A stretch of DNA of 64,000 bases. Source: Megalobrama amblycephala (lineage: Eukaryota; Chordata; Actinopteri; Cypriniformes; Xenocyprididae). Below are positions 46,366-60,000 of this stretch, one piece after another. Each line of letters opens with the position of its first letter. The stretch's first letter is position 1. Under the pieces are notes generated by a model. It was not told where the DNA came from, did no database searches, and was given only the letters and a program-made list of their open reading frames with translations. A program made the position numbers and the translations under genes. The stretch spans positions 6,548,047-6,612,046 of the forward strand of contig NC_063050.1 in the NCBI RefSeq assembly GCF_018812025.1, written 5' to 3'.

Positions 46366-49300
46366 ATGAAGATCCTCCTCATCTTCTTCACTTTCTACCT
46401 GATCTCAGGTCAGAGCTTTTCTCTTTCATCACTGCAGTAATGATGCTGTTTTCTGTTCATGAGGTTTCTGATCACAGTATCAATCTGATTGACAGGTGCA
46501 GTGAGATGCTTTAGTGTCACTGGATATTCTGGAGGAAGTCTTCTTGTTGGTTCATGGAAGCCTTGTCGTAAAGATGATGCTAAATACATGCAAAAGCTCC
46601 AAAGTACAACAATAATAAATGATAGAAAACACGATCAATGGATTAATGAAGGAAGATTCACTTTAATTTGCAATGATTATGGAAACCTCATGATCTACAT
46701 TAAAGAACTGAACACACAAGATGCTGGAATTTACCGGATTGAGGTTGATGGCCAGTGGTTCACTGATATGAGTTTGAATGTGAAAGAAGGTCAGTCATTT
46801 TAGGATCAAACATTTTGTGTAATGAAGTTACTGACCATCTCAAAGCTTTTATGTAAGTAAAATATATTTCTTCATTATGTGAATTACAGATTCATGTTGT
46901 AAAGTGTCAAAGAGAGTGATGGTGAATATTGGAGAAACTGCCACCTTCAGCTGTGAATATTCACAGAGTCATATTAATGATTACAAGATCATATTCAAAG
47001 AAGGAAAAGACTCTATTGAGATGATTTACAGCCCATGGAAGAAGAAAGAAGGATTCAGTGTTTCTGATGACAATCATAAACTCAAGATTGTGAGAATTTC
47101 TGCTGTGAGACCAGATGATGGAGGAGTTTATTTATGTGGAGTTTGGATCTACGGACAGTCGTATAGTTACACAATTATTAATACTGTTCATCTACATATT
47201 ATTAGTAAGTAGAACAAATGATCAATTCTATCTGGTACAAAAGTTTCTACATTATGTGTTTGCTGCAAAATTTATTAGAAGTGATATTTGTGATTGACAG
47301 CTAAAGTGGGCGTGTCTAGAGTGAGCGGATACTCAGGAGGTCGTATGATGATCAAGTGTGAACATCCTCAATACAAAACCAATCCAAAATACATCTGTAA
47401 AGAATCAGATGGATGTTCAGAGAGGAAGAATCCAGGAGTTCAGGATGAATGGATGGAGAATGGAGATGTTTCTTTATATGACGACACCAGAGCAGGAGTC
47501 TTGATGGTGTTTTTTAGAGAGCTGAAAGCTGCAGATGCAGGAACATACAGGTGTGGAGTGAATGTGTCTCACTATACTGAGAGCTTCACTGAACTTCAGC
47601 TGAACGTCACAGACGGTGAGGAACATGAAATACTGTATCATGCATGTATGAGGAATCTGATCTGATTTTTATTTAATTGTTTTGTTTTACAGATGCAATG
47701 TTTGTGACTGAATCTGCTCATCGTGGTGAAGAAGTCAACATCAGCTGTCAAATCCCAGAGGAACATAAAGTTCATTTCTGCAAAGAGGATGATAATCACA
47801 TCTGTCAAAACATCAGCACATCTACAGTGACAGAAATGAATGGTTCATCTGAGAGAAATGAAGAGAGAGTTTTTACAGTGAGCATCAGTAATGTGAGCGT
47901 GAGAGATGCTGGAGTTTACTGGTGTGGAGCAGAAACCAGAGACACACATTTGACTTTCATCTCCCTGAACACCAAAATTCAGCTCAACCTCATCAGTGAG
48001 TGAATTCAGATGATTTCATTGTAGTAAATTATCACGGTGATCCATGATGTGATTAGATGTGAATGTCTGAATGTCTGGTAAATGGCATAGAGATGAAGCA
48101 AATCAGGTTTAGATAAACTATACACCACTTATCTACATTCATAATCACTATTGCTAGATAATGTGTGCTTTGTCAAATGTGGGGTATTGTGTTTTTCTTG
48201 GATTTTTGCAAAAAAATTTTTTTGATAAAACATGAATGTAGCGAAGGCTACCTTGAAGATGATAAGTGTGTTGGTCAGAACACAACAGAGAGTGAAGTGA
48301 TGAACTTGAACTGGTTTAATATGGTAAGTTCTGAGGAAATAGTGGTTAGTATGAACACTTGAAATGGGGTCGAGCGAGCAAGAAATCATGGACATGCACT
48401 CCCATTGATCAAAAGGGAGTGTAACATGAATTGTGCTGATATTTGGTGTGGTTTACCTGTAACAGACAAAGAGCAGCACTCTAATAACAGTAAATACAGT
48501 AAATAACTGCATTAATATACAAACTATTGACTCCTCCCCTCACATATGAACATAATGCGTGAACACATAATATAATCAAATATTGACCAGCATTATATCA
48601 CTCACATTAACTCACGATTACATCTACTATTATTATTTATCAACATGAATTATAACATTATAAACTTATCTCTGTACTGAAGATCGACATGCAAGTTATG
48701 AGATATAGCATGGATAGATTATCATGATGAATTAGCATTGTGTCGTAACATTACAATGCCAATAACTGCGTCATAACATAAGTTAATAGATAATAAATCA
48801 GCAAATAAAATAATATTCAACAGCACAACAATTAAATGCTTCTGTACTTTAATGTCAATGTGCCACTGGTGTCGCTAATAACAAGGGTTCCTGAATTCTA
48901 CATATACCTCCTTTAAGATGCATTTTTGGTGAACCGATCTGAAATGTTTAGTGGGACATACAGTATTAACATTTTTACATGGTAATACCATGTGTTTCAG
49001 ATTCGTCTGCAGTGACCACTTTAGTTGGGATTTCACTGAGACCCTCACTATCACCTCAGTCTGCACAGTCATTTCAGAATTTATGTGATTTTTATGCCAC
49101 TCTTTATCAGTGGTTTTCAATCCTGTTCCTGGGGACCCGCTCTTCATATTTTATTTGTCTCCCTAATTTAACACCTGATTTATATCATCAGCTTGTTAGG
49201 AAAGAGCACCATGAGCTGAAATGACTGTGTCTGATAAGAGAAACATACAAAATGTGCAGAGCAGTGGGTCCTCAGATCAGTCATCACAATTCTTTGTCAC

Positions 49301-52300
49301 TTAGTACTACATTGAGCACTAAGGCTTGCCGTGTTTACAGAGCCATAGAGATTCAACAGCAAATGTGATGTGGTCCGATGTGTTTTTGCATCCCTGTGAT
49401 TTCAGTGATCTGATCACAAAAGTTTTACAGCATGTTTCTACTTGCATTTATCATCTTAATACCAAATGGGTAAGGACCAGCTAATGTTCTCATAACTTTG
49501 GCTAATGTTCTGCCAAGTAATGAACAAATGTTCTTCCAGTAACATTAATAGAGAATTTGATCAATGTTATCTGTTCTTCAATAATGTTCTCAAAAGGTCA
49601 GAAAAAAGGTTCTCAAAAAGTTTATTTATACATTGTTTGTAGATGTTTTTTTTTTTTTTTTTTTAAATGTCCTAATAATGTTGGGAGAAAACGTTCTTAG
49701 AACAACATTCCTGGAACAACATTCTTCAGTTGTCCTTTAAATATTAAGGATCTCTACATGTTTTTGGGTAATAAAATGATGGAATGCTACACAGCAAATA
49801 TTGTTTCATGAACAGCACTCTGTGTTCATATGTGTCCACACTACAGAGTGTTAAAATAACAATGAAGCACTGCTGGGGTTTAATAGATAATAAAGTGACC
49901 ATTAGTGATGACACACTGAAGGAAAGAAGACCAAATGTTTGAAGTCACCATTATAGTGATCAGTGTTTTATGTTGTTGGTCTCTTAACTCTTGGTTGTAT
50001 TATTAGTTTTTCTCTGGCTGTTTTAACAGTGTTTTCAGACACTTTTACTGCATCAGAGTTTGTGAAAGAGAGAAAGCAGCAGCAGGTGATGTTGAATGTT
50101 AGTTAATGTCAATGTTTTGAATGACTGATCACATTTGAAGTCTAATCACAGAAATGTGTTTTGTTAATTCATTTGAATATTGTGCTACTGACCATGTGAT
50201 ACTACTATGGCATTAAAAAATTATGAAAAATTATGAAACCATATTGTGAGCATCAAGTTAGCAGACATCAACAATCAGAATATGAAATGCAACAATGGTG
50301 CAATGATCAAATGTTTGCCGAAAACATTATTGCAATTGCTGAAAAATAAGTTAATAAAAGTCAGGGCCAAGAGCCTAACTAAAACAAACATGGACCACCA
50401 TCATGGTGACTTCAAACGAAATGTGTTTTCAACTAAACATCAACATTTAAACCTCTGTTTATCTCAAGAACTTTTGTACATGTTTGAAAGAAATCTTTTA
50501 TCTTCAGTTGATTTCATCTAAGGCTGTGGCTGGAAGTCACTTGTAGTTTCTGTTCTTGTTGTTTCTCTTTCCTTCAGCGATTCTGCTCATTAACAACATG
50601 TGTTCAGATGTTTGAAAGGATGTTTCAGGAACATCATACTAACCTTTAAATAATGTTCTTTTAACATTACATAACATTACATATAACAAGGAAACTGGAT
50701 ATTTTTATGTTCTTGGAATGTTACAAATCAGTATTATTAGTTGGTAGTAAAAATTCGATTGAAAGAATGTCTCAGGAACATTAAGAAAACTGGACATTTT
50801 AATGTTTCCATAACGAAAAATTAACGTTTGGAAAACGTTCTTAGAACAAAAAATTGTTAGCTGGGGGGTGAAACAGATGTTCAGAAACTACTGTTTGGCA
50901 ATGGAATATACATATTTGTGTTAAATGTCCATGCTTGTGTGTTTGTTGGTTTGCAGTGGCTCCAATAGTGAGACGTGAAGGAGAATCTGCTGAGATCATC
51001 TGCCCTTATGATTCAATCTATAAATCAAAGTCAAAGTCTCTCTGTAAGGGGAAGTGCTCCACTAGAGATAGAAATACTCTCAATGAAGAGAAAGAGACCA
51101 AGACTGACAGATTGACTCTGAATGATGACGGCACTGCAAGTGTCTTCACTGGGACCATCACTGGACTGACAGCAGAGGATGCTGGGAAATACTGGTGTGC
51201 AGTGACATTAGAGAGAGACGTGAATTATCTTTACACTCATCTGATCGTCATCATGAACGAGGGTGAGGAAGGTTTATCATCTGAATATGTCAAACTATGG
51301 CTGTGAATTGATGTTCTTCTATTTCTCATCATTTCCAGAGCTGAACTTGACTAAGTATGAAGGAGACGACATGTCAATCCAGTGCAAACATCATGATGAA
51401 CATCAGAAACTCTTCTGCAAAGCACATGAACCCTCCATGTGTGTGAAGGATGGAGTTTCATTGGAGACGATCAGAGATGATCGATTCTCTTTCAGTGATG
51501 AAGCTTCTACTGGATTCTTTACTGTGAACATCACTGATCTGAGAGAAGAGGATTCTGGGATATACTGGTGTGGAGCTCACATCATCACTAATGTCACTCT
51601 AGAAGTCAAGAAGAGTAAGTATTGCCTTTGTCAACGTATAATGTTATGCTACTGATTATAATTTACTTTTTATACTAACATCACAATGTACAAGTCTTGG
51701 TAAAAGCAATGTTCTGGATTCAATACAAGTTAATTATAATTAATTATAAGAGCCAGGGAGGTGTCAGAGATGGAGATGGAACCGTTGGAAGAGGAGACCA
51801 GGTGCAGACAGAGAGCTAATAGGGCTGGAGACCAAGTGGGAGCTTCTGCAACAAGCATAGTTGGAACCAGAGGACTGAGGCAGAGCCAGTGTGACTGAGG
51901 ACCAAGGAGGGAAGGCTGGAGGGAAGGCAGAGCCCGGTGGAGCCGAAGGGATGGAGGAATGAAGCGTAGCTGAAAGTCCAAAAGTCTGTGGTGCAGTCAG
52001 GGTGACATCTGACCAAGGTGGAGCCAGAGGGACGAGGAAGCCCAGTGGAGCTGTGAGGAGCAATGGTCTCTTGTGGAGACGAGGGAGGGAGAAGCCAACA
52101 GGTTGAGGAGGAGTGATGTGCACAGAAGCTGGAGGCAGAGCCATTGGCTCCTCTTGACTGGGTGGAGTTGGAGATCGAAAGATCGGAGGCATATCCACAC
52201 AACAGAAAGGTGTTAGAGGACAAGTTGGGGGCTAAAGGGTACCAGCAGAGGTGGGGCTGAAAGACTGGCTGAATCAAGAAGAGGAGGTAGGAGAGAGAAA

Positions 52301-55300
52301 CTGGGTGGGATCAGAATGACTAAACAGGCTTTATGCTGGGTGAGACCAGTGGCAACAATGAACTTGAGCTGGGCAGGACCAGCGACGATGAATAGACACT
52401 AGTGCAGGAAGGGAAAAGCAGAAGAGAAGGTTCATGGATGGGCAGGGTGGGAATCATTACTTCTGTTTCCCATTTAATCAGTTGTTGCCGGCTCACACAC
52501 CTGGTCAGACTCATTGTGGGGCTCGGGCTCCGGGGCGATGGTAGGCTCTGTCCCCCTTTCAGGCTCTGGCTCGTTCATCATGGCTCCCCGTCCGAGGTGG
52601 GCTCTGGCTTATTCTCCATGCACGGCATGGGGGTGGCTGACTGGATAGGGTTTGGGTAGACAGGGTTGCGACAAGTATGGTTGCTTCGGAGTGGGCTTCC
52701 TCTTCTACAATTAGTGGTGAACCAGCCATACACAACGTGTACTCAATGTATTCAGATACTGAGCAGGTGTCATCCCCCACCAGCATTATTTAGAGCAGGT
52801 CATTGTTAAGCCCGCTCCAAAAGTGCATCTTTAAAGTGTACTTGTGCCAACAAACCTGATGGCACAGTCCACAAAATCCTCCAGTACCTACCCTCCTTGA
52901 TGTAAGGACCAAAGCTGATCCTCTGCATAATCCATACTTTTGCATTCCCATACTCTGTGATGTATTATTAAGAAGGATGATGTAGAGAGATGAGGAAAAT
53001 CAAATTACAACATAGTTTTATCAAATGACACAAAAACAGGTTATCCAAAATAAGGAATGAGACAGAGTGCTCAGCACAAACAATAACAGACACTGAACTG
53101 AAGGAACTGAAGTGCTTATAAACACAAGATAATGAACAGAATACAAACAGGTGTGATCTCATTAATGAATACCAGTAGTGGCTGGAAACTAGAACACAGG
53201 AAACAGGTAAATAAAAAGTAACAAACTAAAAGTCCATGAAAATGAAACAAAACACAGAACATGACAAATATGTTACAATTATTTTAGTGTGAAAAAAAAT
53301 CACTAACCTTTTGTGTGTTAAGTTTTCAAATCAAATCAAATCAAATTTTACAGTAAAAAATAATCTGTGTATATAATAAAGCTATACAATTCATACAATT
53401 TAACAGAGGAATTAATGTGCTTTTATAAAATTGTAAGCTTCACATTTTTGCATTTAAACCCTCCAAAATTCTTTCCCATTCATTTATTCTAGGAGTCTTG
53501 TTGTGACCTCAACCTCAAAGAAAATGAGGGATGAGCCTAAATTATTTTTTGTGGTGATCAGGTTTTTATGCTGGTGAATGTTAAAACTGTAAATGGGGCT
53601 CAACCTGAACGGCACTGTTTCTATTTAAAAGTGATTAGCATCAGTAATTGTCTTGACCTCACAAATAGTGGTAGATTTAGAGATTAAGTTTAGAAATGAA
53701 ATGGCTGAGCAGGAAGTTGGTGGTTTGTGATTTCCTCAGGTAATGAAAGCAGAAGTGAAAGAGCCGAACAGCCACAAATAGATTTTAGGAAATTTGCAGA
53801 TGCAAATGGTATTATCTGTCTGTCTATTTATACATTTTGTGTGTTTTATTAAAAAAGTGGGTTTAGAGATTGATGTTTATAAAGTAAACTCTTGTGTTTG
53901 TTCTCCAGGTGTTTCTGAGCGAATCGTCGTCTCTTGTGTATGTGTGACTCTGCTGTTGATGGGAATGTCAGTCCTGTTATTATACAAATTAAGATACATC
54001 AAGACACGAGGTGACAATCGCACACACGCAAACACACACATGATTTAATGGTCTGCTGGCCTTGTGTGACCTGCTGCTGTTTTACTTTCTTTCTGCGATT
54101 CTGAATTCAAATTACTTCAGCAGTTTAAACCAGTTGTAATGTCATTTCATGAATTTTGGGTGTCACACTTACAGTCTTGAGACACCCAGGTCTAAATGGA
54201 TAAAAATAGCTCATATTTTGTTTCCTGAAGTTTAGAGTATTGCTTTATCTTACAATGATTTTAACTTTTGATTAATTTGAAATTGTCTTAATATTCTGCG
54301 TTATAATACATTTGACTGCAATTGGATAAGAACAAAACCTGAACTAAATTGAGCTGAATAAACATCAACACTGTCACTGAAATGAACTGAAACAACATTG
54401 AACTGAACTGAGCTGAATAATGACATTAATTTTCCTGCTTTGAAACAATCTGTATTGTATAAAGCGCTATAGAAATAAGGCGACTTGACATAATTTTACT
54501 CTGGTTATGTTGCACAGATCAGCACCCTTCCACAGACGGGACAGAGATGAGCGGTGGAGAGGTGAGGAGTGATTACATTCTTGTTTAATGACTGTGATTT
54601 ACACTTAAAGCAGAACCAGATCTACATGAAATGTAGAACATGTGATTTGAGAAACAACGTCTGAGTCGACAACCTGCTTTTGCTAATACAGTAAATGTGG
54701 CTTATGTACGTAGGCTTCATTTCAGAAAACCCCTTGCTCACAAATATCACAACGAAAAAATATTGCATAACAATGCCACGGCGGATCAGACTAAAAACTT
54801 ATAGCTTACATTGTATGACTGATGTCTGTTCCTAACAAGTCAGAGTCGACTGGGTTTTGAACCGAAGATGCTGATAGCATCATTATCTGTTAGTTCTCTT
54901 TCAAACAACAAAAGTGTCAAGCTGTTTCGGCATCCTGTCATCTTTATCAAGACGTGTTTCTTTATTAAATGCATCATAGATAGCCATTTTTGTAATAACA
55001 TAAAAACGGCACTTCTAGTTGGAATCCGGATATTAGCGAGAAGAAGAACACAATATTACTACTGGCATGACGTAACTGAAAAGACGAATTAGCATATTCT
55101 TATTAATCTTAGAAAATAATTCTAATGCATGACAAAACAAATCACATTTACCATAATTATTGAAGAATTGTTAAACGTTAGAAAATTGTGACTGGGTGGG
55201 CAAGCTGTCAATCTGGGTGGGTTAGGCCCCCCCGTAGCTCCGCCTCTGGTGCCAATTACATTTTGTGGTCTGCGCCAACTGAATCTCTTCGATATGATCC

Positions 55301-55844
55301 GCTCTGTGCTCTCGTGTCTCTGGACCGGAGCAGACTCTGTGCGCTGTGGCGGTTCGCGTGACCATGTGAAACCAGACTTCATTTGCCCCCATATTTACAC
55401 TGTCAAATCATTCCCTATCCTCTATATAGTGCACTATTTTGTCATTATTTTGGAGCAGACTAGCTTATAGATAACTAACATATTCATACTAAAAGCCAAA
55501 AAACTTCAATTTTGATTTAATCTAGTTTATATCTCTTGTGTTTTCAGGCCCCTCATGCTGCATGTGACTATGAGAACATCAGAGACGTCAGACAGCGCTC
55601 AGTCTCGGGAACTGAGGAGAACATGATATATTCCAACATTAAACTCCCCACAGACTCTTCTGATCCACCCCACACGCTATATTCAACAGTACAGTTACCC
55701 ACAACCCCCTCTGACGGGCTCCTGTACGCGTCTGTCAGTTTCCAGAAGCATGAAGAGTCTCTCAGTGACGCTAAAGTCATCTTCAATAATGAGGAGATTT
55801 ACTCTGAATACACCACGGTCAGTCCTCGCACGTCACTCAACTAG
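46366..55844 (+). CDS. Gene C: six-Ig CMRF35/CD300/pIgR-like inhibitory receptor
   Basis: Predicted 764-aa type I receptor. Exons: signal 46366-46408; D1 46496-46789; D2/3 hybrid 46890-47204; D4 47301-47615; D5 47693-47995; D6 50957-51262; D7 51339-51614; TM 53909-54010; linker 54518-54561; tail 55548-55844. The frame is open and all Ig exons are phase 1-1. It lacks a separate D3: its second Ig exon begins like D2 ([11 protein letters not shown]) but carries D3-type AVRPDDGG and a D3-type 3' end (HIIS, gtaagt). D1 lacks the canonical Cys pair (LLVGSW, YRIEV). D4-D7 carry both disulphide pairs. TM, linker and tail are nearly identical to gene B: ITIMs LLYASV and SEYTTV, ITSM-like TLYSTV, and DYENI and IYSNI. 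Predicted inhibitory. The 2.96-kb D5-D6 intron holds repeats only. Confidence 0.82.
47996..50956. other. D5-D6 intron of gene C, enlarged by repeats
   Basis: The matching intron of gene A is only 86 bp, so almost all of this is inserted. Recognised: a hairpin-prone repeat at ~49115-49275 (cctgttcctggggacc), related to 63229-63415, and a long repetitive stretch of gttctt/aacgttct words at 49480-50870. No Ig exon was found, so the second D4-D5 pair seen in gene B is not present here. Confidence 0.5.
51740..53280 (-). mobile_element. LTR retrotransposon remnant with gag-like region in gene C intron
   Basis: Counterpart of 24880-26890 in gene B. The minus strand is Ser/Pro-rich (51764-52277) and encodes [20 protein letters not shown] at 52690-52770. 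LTR-like sequence lies at ~52960-53260 (aagtccatgaaaatgaaac). It lacks the ~0.8-kb low-coordinate LTR part seen in gene B, so one copy has lost it or the other gained it. Confidence 0.6.
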
Positions 55845-56637
55845 TTCAGTCAGATGGATCTTTCTGTAATTCAGCTACGATTACTGTGTGATTTTAGGAC
55901 ACTTTCTGTGAGATATTTGGACACTTAATCCACACTTGAGGAAATGTCATTTCATTAGATGCAAAATATTAAATCAAGTGTCATTTACTGTGAAGAAAGA
56001 TGCTCAAGAACACTGTCTAGTTTCAATTTGAAATGCTAAACTGATACATGTAGTGCTGAAGACAAACACAGTTATGATTGTGTGTGTTTGTGGTTCATTA
56101 ATGTGATGAACCAAAAAGTTCTGAGACTTTCAACTCTAGTAGCATTTGTTTGCACGAGACACTTGTTCTGAAATCTGCTTAGAGTTTTACTGTAATTTTA
56201 GTTTAAAATAGTAATTTTGTCACACCCACTCAAAACCACAAAAAAGGGTAGATAGACAAACTTTAACCCACAACCTTTGGGTTGCAAGTCTGACTCTCTA
56301 ACCATTAGGCCACAATTGCCCAAGTGTTAAGAAATGTAGCATGCAGGAGGAAAAAGGAACCACTTACAGGTGTGTTTTCATTATGAATTTTATTTAATGC
56401 AACTGTTTATTTATCATTTCTAACTGCACTGCATATGTTCAGAGATATTAATGCATGCTGAATGATTCATGCTCCTTGTTTACATCTTGTCTTTATTGTA
56501 TAGTTCATCACCCATGAGATCACCCATCTTAAGGTTTACCAGTTATTTATTAGGTGACAGTCAGTGATCAGTGTCATCACGAATTATGAAAACATCTATG
56601 AAGACTGATTTCAAGCCACATTTGGATGTAAGCATCA
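55845..56637 (+). other. 3' flank of gene C, matching that of gene B
   Basis: Aligns with 31778-32028 and, past the MITE missing here, with 32970-33834 (shared gtgtcatcacgaattatgaa). Homology ends near 56590, marking the right end of the duplicated unit. 56255-56325 is a reverse SINE head (ggttgcaagtctgactctct). Confidence 0.55.
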
Positions 56638-56837
56638 GTGTTTTTCCTCTCTTCAGACTATGACTGTAAATGTGTGCTCATTTGTGTGGCAGAAGCTTCA
56701 AACCTGCACCCCGGACAGCAACATAGTGTGGCCCAGATCTGGCACTTTTGGATTACACACGGAACAGATGTGGGCCGATTCTGGGCTGACAATATGTTGC
56801 TGTCAGAGAAGACAAAAGAGCAGAAAGATGGTCATGG

Positions 56838-57084
56838 TCACTATCTTTGGTTTAACTTCCTGTGTGTCAGTGTCATCAGGACTGTATTTCATCACAGTGA
56901 GTCAGACGAGTTTAGCAAGGAGGACAAGGAAGAGGTGGAGCTGTTTGATTTGTAAAAAACTCTTCAGAGCACAAGATAAAAACACACAATCAGACGCGAC
57001 AGAAGAACTGACAGTGATTCTGACTGCTGAACACAATACAAGAGGATTCACAGCGGCAAGTTCACAGTTTTATCATTTGGGATT
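56838..57084 (+). promoter_or_regulatory. Putative promoter/5' UTR of gene E
   Basis: Immediately upstream of gene E's start codon and not related to the A-C promoters. Contains an ETS-type site in reverse (aacttcctgtg near 56854) about 230 bp before the ATG. Overlapping short ORFs here are judged non-coding. Confidence 0.35.
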
Positions 57085-60000
57085 ATGAAGACCTTCATCT
57101 TCTTCACTATCTGCATGATTAAAGGTCAGACTTTTTTTTTTCAATTACAGTATCACAGCCTGTAACTATTTACTCAACTGATATTAAAGGTCCCGTTTTT
57201 CGTGTTTTTTTGAAGCTTTGATTGTGTTTATAGTGTACAATATAACATGTGTTCATGTTTCGCGTGTAAAAAAACACAGTATTTTTCACATAATTTACTT
57301 ATCTGTATACCGCTGTTTCCACTGTCATAAAAACGGGCCGATGACTTCCTTGTTCTATGAAGTCCCTCCTTCAGAAATACGTAACGAGTTCTGATTGTGT
57401 CAGCGGTTCCTGTGTTGTGATTCGACAGCAGCTTAGCGAATCTTCCCCGGAAAGGTCACGCCTCTTACCATAACGTGGAGATGCACGTGCTCAGTGTTAT
57501 TGTAAACATGTCTTTAATTTTACCCTATCAATTTGAGCCGGAATCAGACCCGGTGATTGGACTGCGGAATGAAAATAACAGCGTTTCGACGACATGGCGA
57601 CAAACACACTCTACAAACACAACTCTTGTGTATTCCTGTGGGCGGAGGTTAGTCAAAAAACTGTTTTAGTGACGTCATTAAAGAAGGAAGTAGAGGGATG
57701 TAGTCCAAACTGGCCGTTCGATGTAGGCGACTTCTGTTAAATTAAATATCTCGCTTGGCATTGAACTTTGAGCTTTAAAATTTTACAGATTTTATTTATA
57801 CTCTAACAACAACATTACACACTAACTAAAGTTTGAAACATGGGATCACGAAGAACGGGACCTTTAAATCATAAGCATTGTGATATTATGTATTATGCCT
57901 GTCTTTATTTGTCTTTATTAGTGAATATGTAATTTTTTGTTAGCATGAGATCTTACGGCACTTAAAAGAGGAAGTGAATTTTGATTGACAGGTCACATGG
58001 GCAATGCTGCTGACAGCGTGCCTGGCATCGTGGGAGGAAGTGTCATCATCAACTGTATATATGGACATCAAAATCAGAAAACTAGAGAAAGTGCAAAAAG
58101 CTTTTGCAAAGTGTCTGGCAGTGAATGTACAACCATGACAGAAGTAAAGAATGATTTATGGATCCCAGAAGAGAGATTCTCTATGACTGATGATAAATCT
58201 CTGGGCTTAATTAGTGTGTTCATTAGAAACCTGACCGTAAACGATAGTGGGACGTACAGATGTAAAGCCGACAGTGCAACGATTCAGGAGGTGTATTTCA
58301 ATGTGGAACAAGGTAAGAATGAATATCTATTAACCATATTACCCATTTCCTCTGTCAGGTCTTTAGATTTAACATTTATGTTTAGCAACAGGATTTTTTT
58401 ATTTATTTTTTATTAAAATTCTCTTGTTTTCAGAGCCGTGTTGTGGGAGATCAGAGGATCAGACTGCTTATATATTAACTACAGCTGTCATCCGCTGCAA
58501 ATATCCAGAGAAATATAAAGAACATTCCAAACTATTCCTCAAAGTTCAGAATGGATCATTAGAGTATATTATTACAGCATATGGAGATTCAGTCACTAGT
58601 GGGAGGTTTTCTCTGAATGTAAACGAACAGGAACATGTCTTCACTGTGAATATTACAGGTGTGAGTAGACGTGATGCTGGGGTGTATTTCTGTGGAGTTC
58701 ACTCCATCAACCTCATCTACACTCCCCTTTTCACAGAGATTCATCTTCATGTTTCAGGTGAGAAACAGTTAGCAACAAACTGCATAATAAATGTACATAA
58801 TGTCAATTAATCAATGTCGTTTTGATTCTTCATCTATCGTCTGTATGTGGACGACAATGGGAAATCAAGAACAAACAGATGCTCCAGTCCTTTAACACTA
58901 ATATATCCCTCAGCATGTCACAGAATAATCCTGAAAATGGATTAATGACAATTTAGAACAGTAAAGTTGAAGTGATTTGCTGGTAAAGTGATAATTCTGG
59001 TTGACCAGGTGCAGAATAATTCCATAATAAAGTGATTATAATATATATTTAGTCCTTTAACAATAATATATACTGCTGAATATTACAGAATAATTCTGCA
59101 TTTGGATTAATGACAATGTACACTGTAAAATCCAACAGCTGTTCTAACTAACACTTTCTGTATTATTTACATACTATGCCTTGTTTACTCAGAAAACCCA
59201 AGTTAATATTAATTGATTGGTTTGTGTCATTTTGTCAAGCAAAAAAAAAAAAAAAAAAAAAAAAAGTTTTGAGGCAGGGCATTTCTTAATAATCTTCTGC
59301 AGTTATCTTTCTCTATTAACATTCACTCATTTCCCAAAGTCATCTTGAATGTTGAATTGTCAATACATCTGAAAAATTTAAGATAATGTCACATAAGGTG
59401 ACATAAAACTTCATAAATTCATGTTGATTTGTTCAGTTTTCCCTTTGGTTGGTCACTTAGAACTTCATTTATATTATTGTCATTTTCTTCTTTTAAAAGG
59501 TGACCTAGCTAATGGCTAAAGCATAGCAACTAGTCTATGTTTTATGTTGAATAATGATCTTTTAAGAAATGTATTGCTAACACTCATAAACACCTTGTGA
59601 AACTTTACTTGGGTTGATAATCTCTCTATATTTGTGACAATTATAGTCATGTTTGAGTCACACACAGACTTCAACATGCAACTTTCACAACATTTAGCAT
59701 GCAAAACACAACAATAGTAACAATTCAATTTTATTTATTTTTATCAATTGTAACAATAACAATTTTGTTTGCTGTTTTTGTTGTGCTACTATTGAAATAA
59801 GACAGCAAATAAAATGGACAAATAAAAACAAAGAAATGGTAAAACAAAGCAATTGCTAAATGTATTCATGCCGCAGTGCACTCTGGGAGTCAGAAATTCT
59901 GAGTAGCTATACTAATGTAAAGTAAATTATCAAGTACTCTCAATTCGTTTTTAGTTACTAGAGCACTTGTGTAAGTGAACTATACTAACTAAGCATTTGT

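Noticed and set aside
48000..50950. Possible hidden D4'/D5' exons in the large gene C intron
   Set aside because: Scanned for the D4 signature ([10 protein letters not shown]) and the D5 signature (HFCKEDDNH); neither occurs between D5 and D6 of gene C.
56660..57088. 142-codon ORF just upstream of gene E
   Set aside because: No recognisable domain, overlaps another open frame, contains repeat-like sequence (tggcccagatctggcac) and runs into gene E's start codon in a different frame.
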